Origin: an uncultured Saprospiraceae bacterium
Lineage (GTDB): Bacteria > Bacteroidota > Bacteroidia > Chitinophagales > Saprospiraceae
DNA: 5,304 nucleotides
Assembly: GCA_937930625.1 (NCBI GenBank)
Contig: CALHBW010000405.1
Location: 1-5,304 of the forward strand
Direction of reading: 5' to 3'
Both the position numbers and the translations under genes were made by a program. This document shows, piece after piece, positions 5,255-5,304 of the stretch (positions are counted from its first letter, which is position 1; every line of letters starts with the position of its first letter). Under the pieces are notes generated by a model. That model worked only from the letters and a program-made list of their open reading frames with translations. It made no database searches and was not told the DNA's origin.

Positions 5255-5304
5255 TTGTAGAAACAGTAGGGACAGGGCATGCCCTGTCCCTACTGTTTCT
5301 ACAA
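5255..5304. repeat. Perfect 50-base palindrome, nested, at the window edge
   Basis: Both 25-base arms are exact inverted copies with no spacer, centred on GGGCATGCCC (5275-5284). Each arm is made of two related nonamers: GTAGAAACA (5257-5265) and GTAGGGACA (5266-5274) on the left, TGTCCCTAC (5285-5293) and TGTTTCTAC (5294-5302) on the right. It resembles the dispersed GTAG-purine palindromes I recall from intergenic regions of cyanobacteria and Bacteroidota, a REP/MITE-like class; this comparison is from memory. It lies 11 bases upstream of the TPR gene ATG. Because it ends exactly at the last base, an assembly break or fold-back artefact is possible. Confidence 0.9.

Overview
The window looks like chromosomal DNA of a Bacteroidota (Bacteroidetes) bacterium. 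The reasons are moderate GC with AT-rich intergenic DNA, starts without clear Shine-Dalgarno sequences, TTG/TA(n)TTTG promoter-like elements, and protein families typical of that phylum: a PF13601-type winged-helix regulator paired with a multi-pass membrane protein, a DUF4153/DUF4173-like membrane protein, and a secreted TPR protein. No rRNA, tRNA, CRISPR array or transposase is visible.

Layout, left to right. (1) Bases 1-263, minus strand: N-terminal part of a multi-pass membrane protein that runs off the left edge. (2) 264-787: a 524-base intergenic stretch between divergent genes. It carries an inverted-repeat operator candidate (371-391) overlapping a minus-strand promoter, a second copy of its 11-base half (293-303), a terminator-like hairpin, a hairpin of unknown role, a plus-strand promoter candidate (621-648) and an octamer repeat array. 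(3) 788-2374, plus strand: a complete FAD-dependent oxidoreductase of the phytoene desaturase / carotenoid isomerase / retinol saturase superfamily. (4) 2375-2527: a short convergent gap filled by a heptamer repeat, an AT-rich hairpin and an 80-base array of ten octamers. (5) 3471-2528, minus strand: a two-gene operon, six-TM membrane protein then winged-helix regulator, joined by an ATGA overlap. (6) 3472-3770: leader of that operon, with octamer repeats, a second copy of the operator, a doubtful 34-codon plus-strand ORF and an array of eleven heptamers reaching the stop codon of the next gene. (7) 5243-3771, minus strand: a secreted TPR-rich protein. (8) 5255-5304: a perfect 50-base palindrome that ends exactly with the window.

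How the parts may work together. The same operator architecture, AAAGTRCTTTG-N5-CAAAGTAY, occurs once upstream of the DUF4153-like gene and once upstream of the membrane protein/regulator operon. At both places it overlaps a TTG-N20/21-TACTTTG promoter-like element on the strand that serves the gene. The simplest reading is an autoregulated regulon: the winged-helix protein represses its own operon and the membrane protein gene at the left edge. This is inference from sequence. The oxidoreductase and the TPR protein show no sign of belonging to it.

The other notable theme is the intergenic DNA. Most gaps hold short tandem arrays of strict 7- or 8-base period with differing unit sequences, and the right edge holds a nested perfect palindrome.
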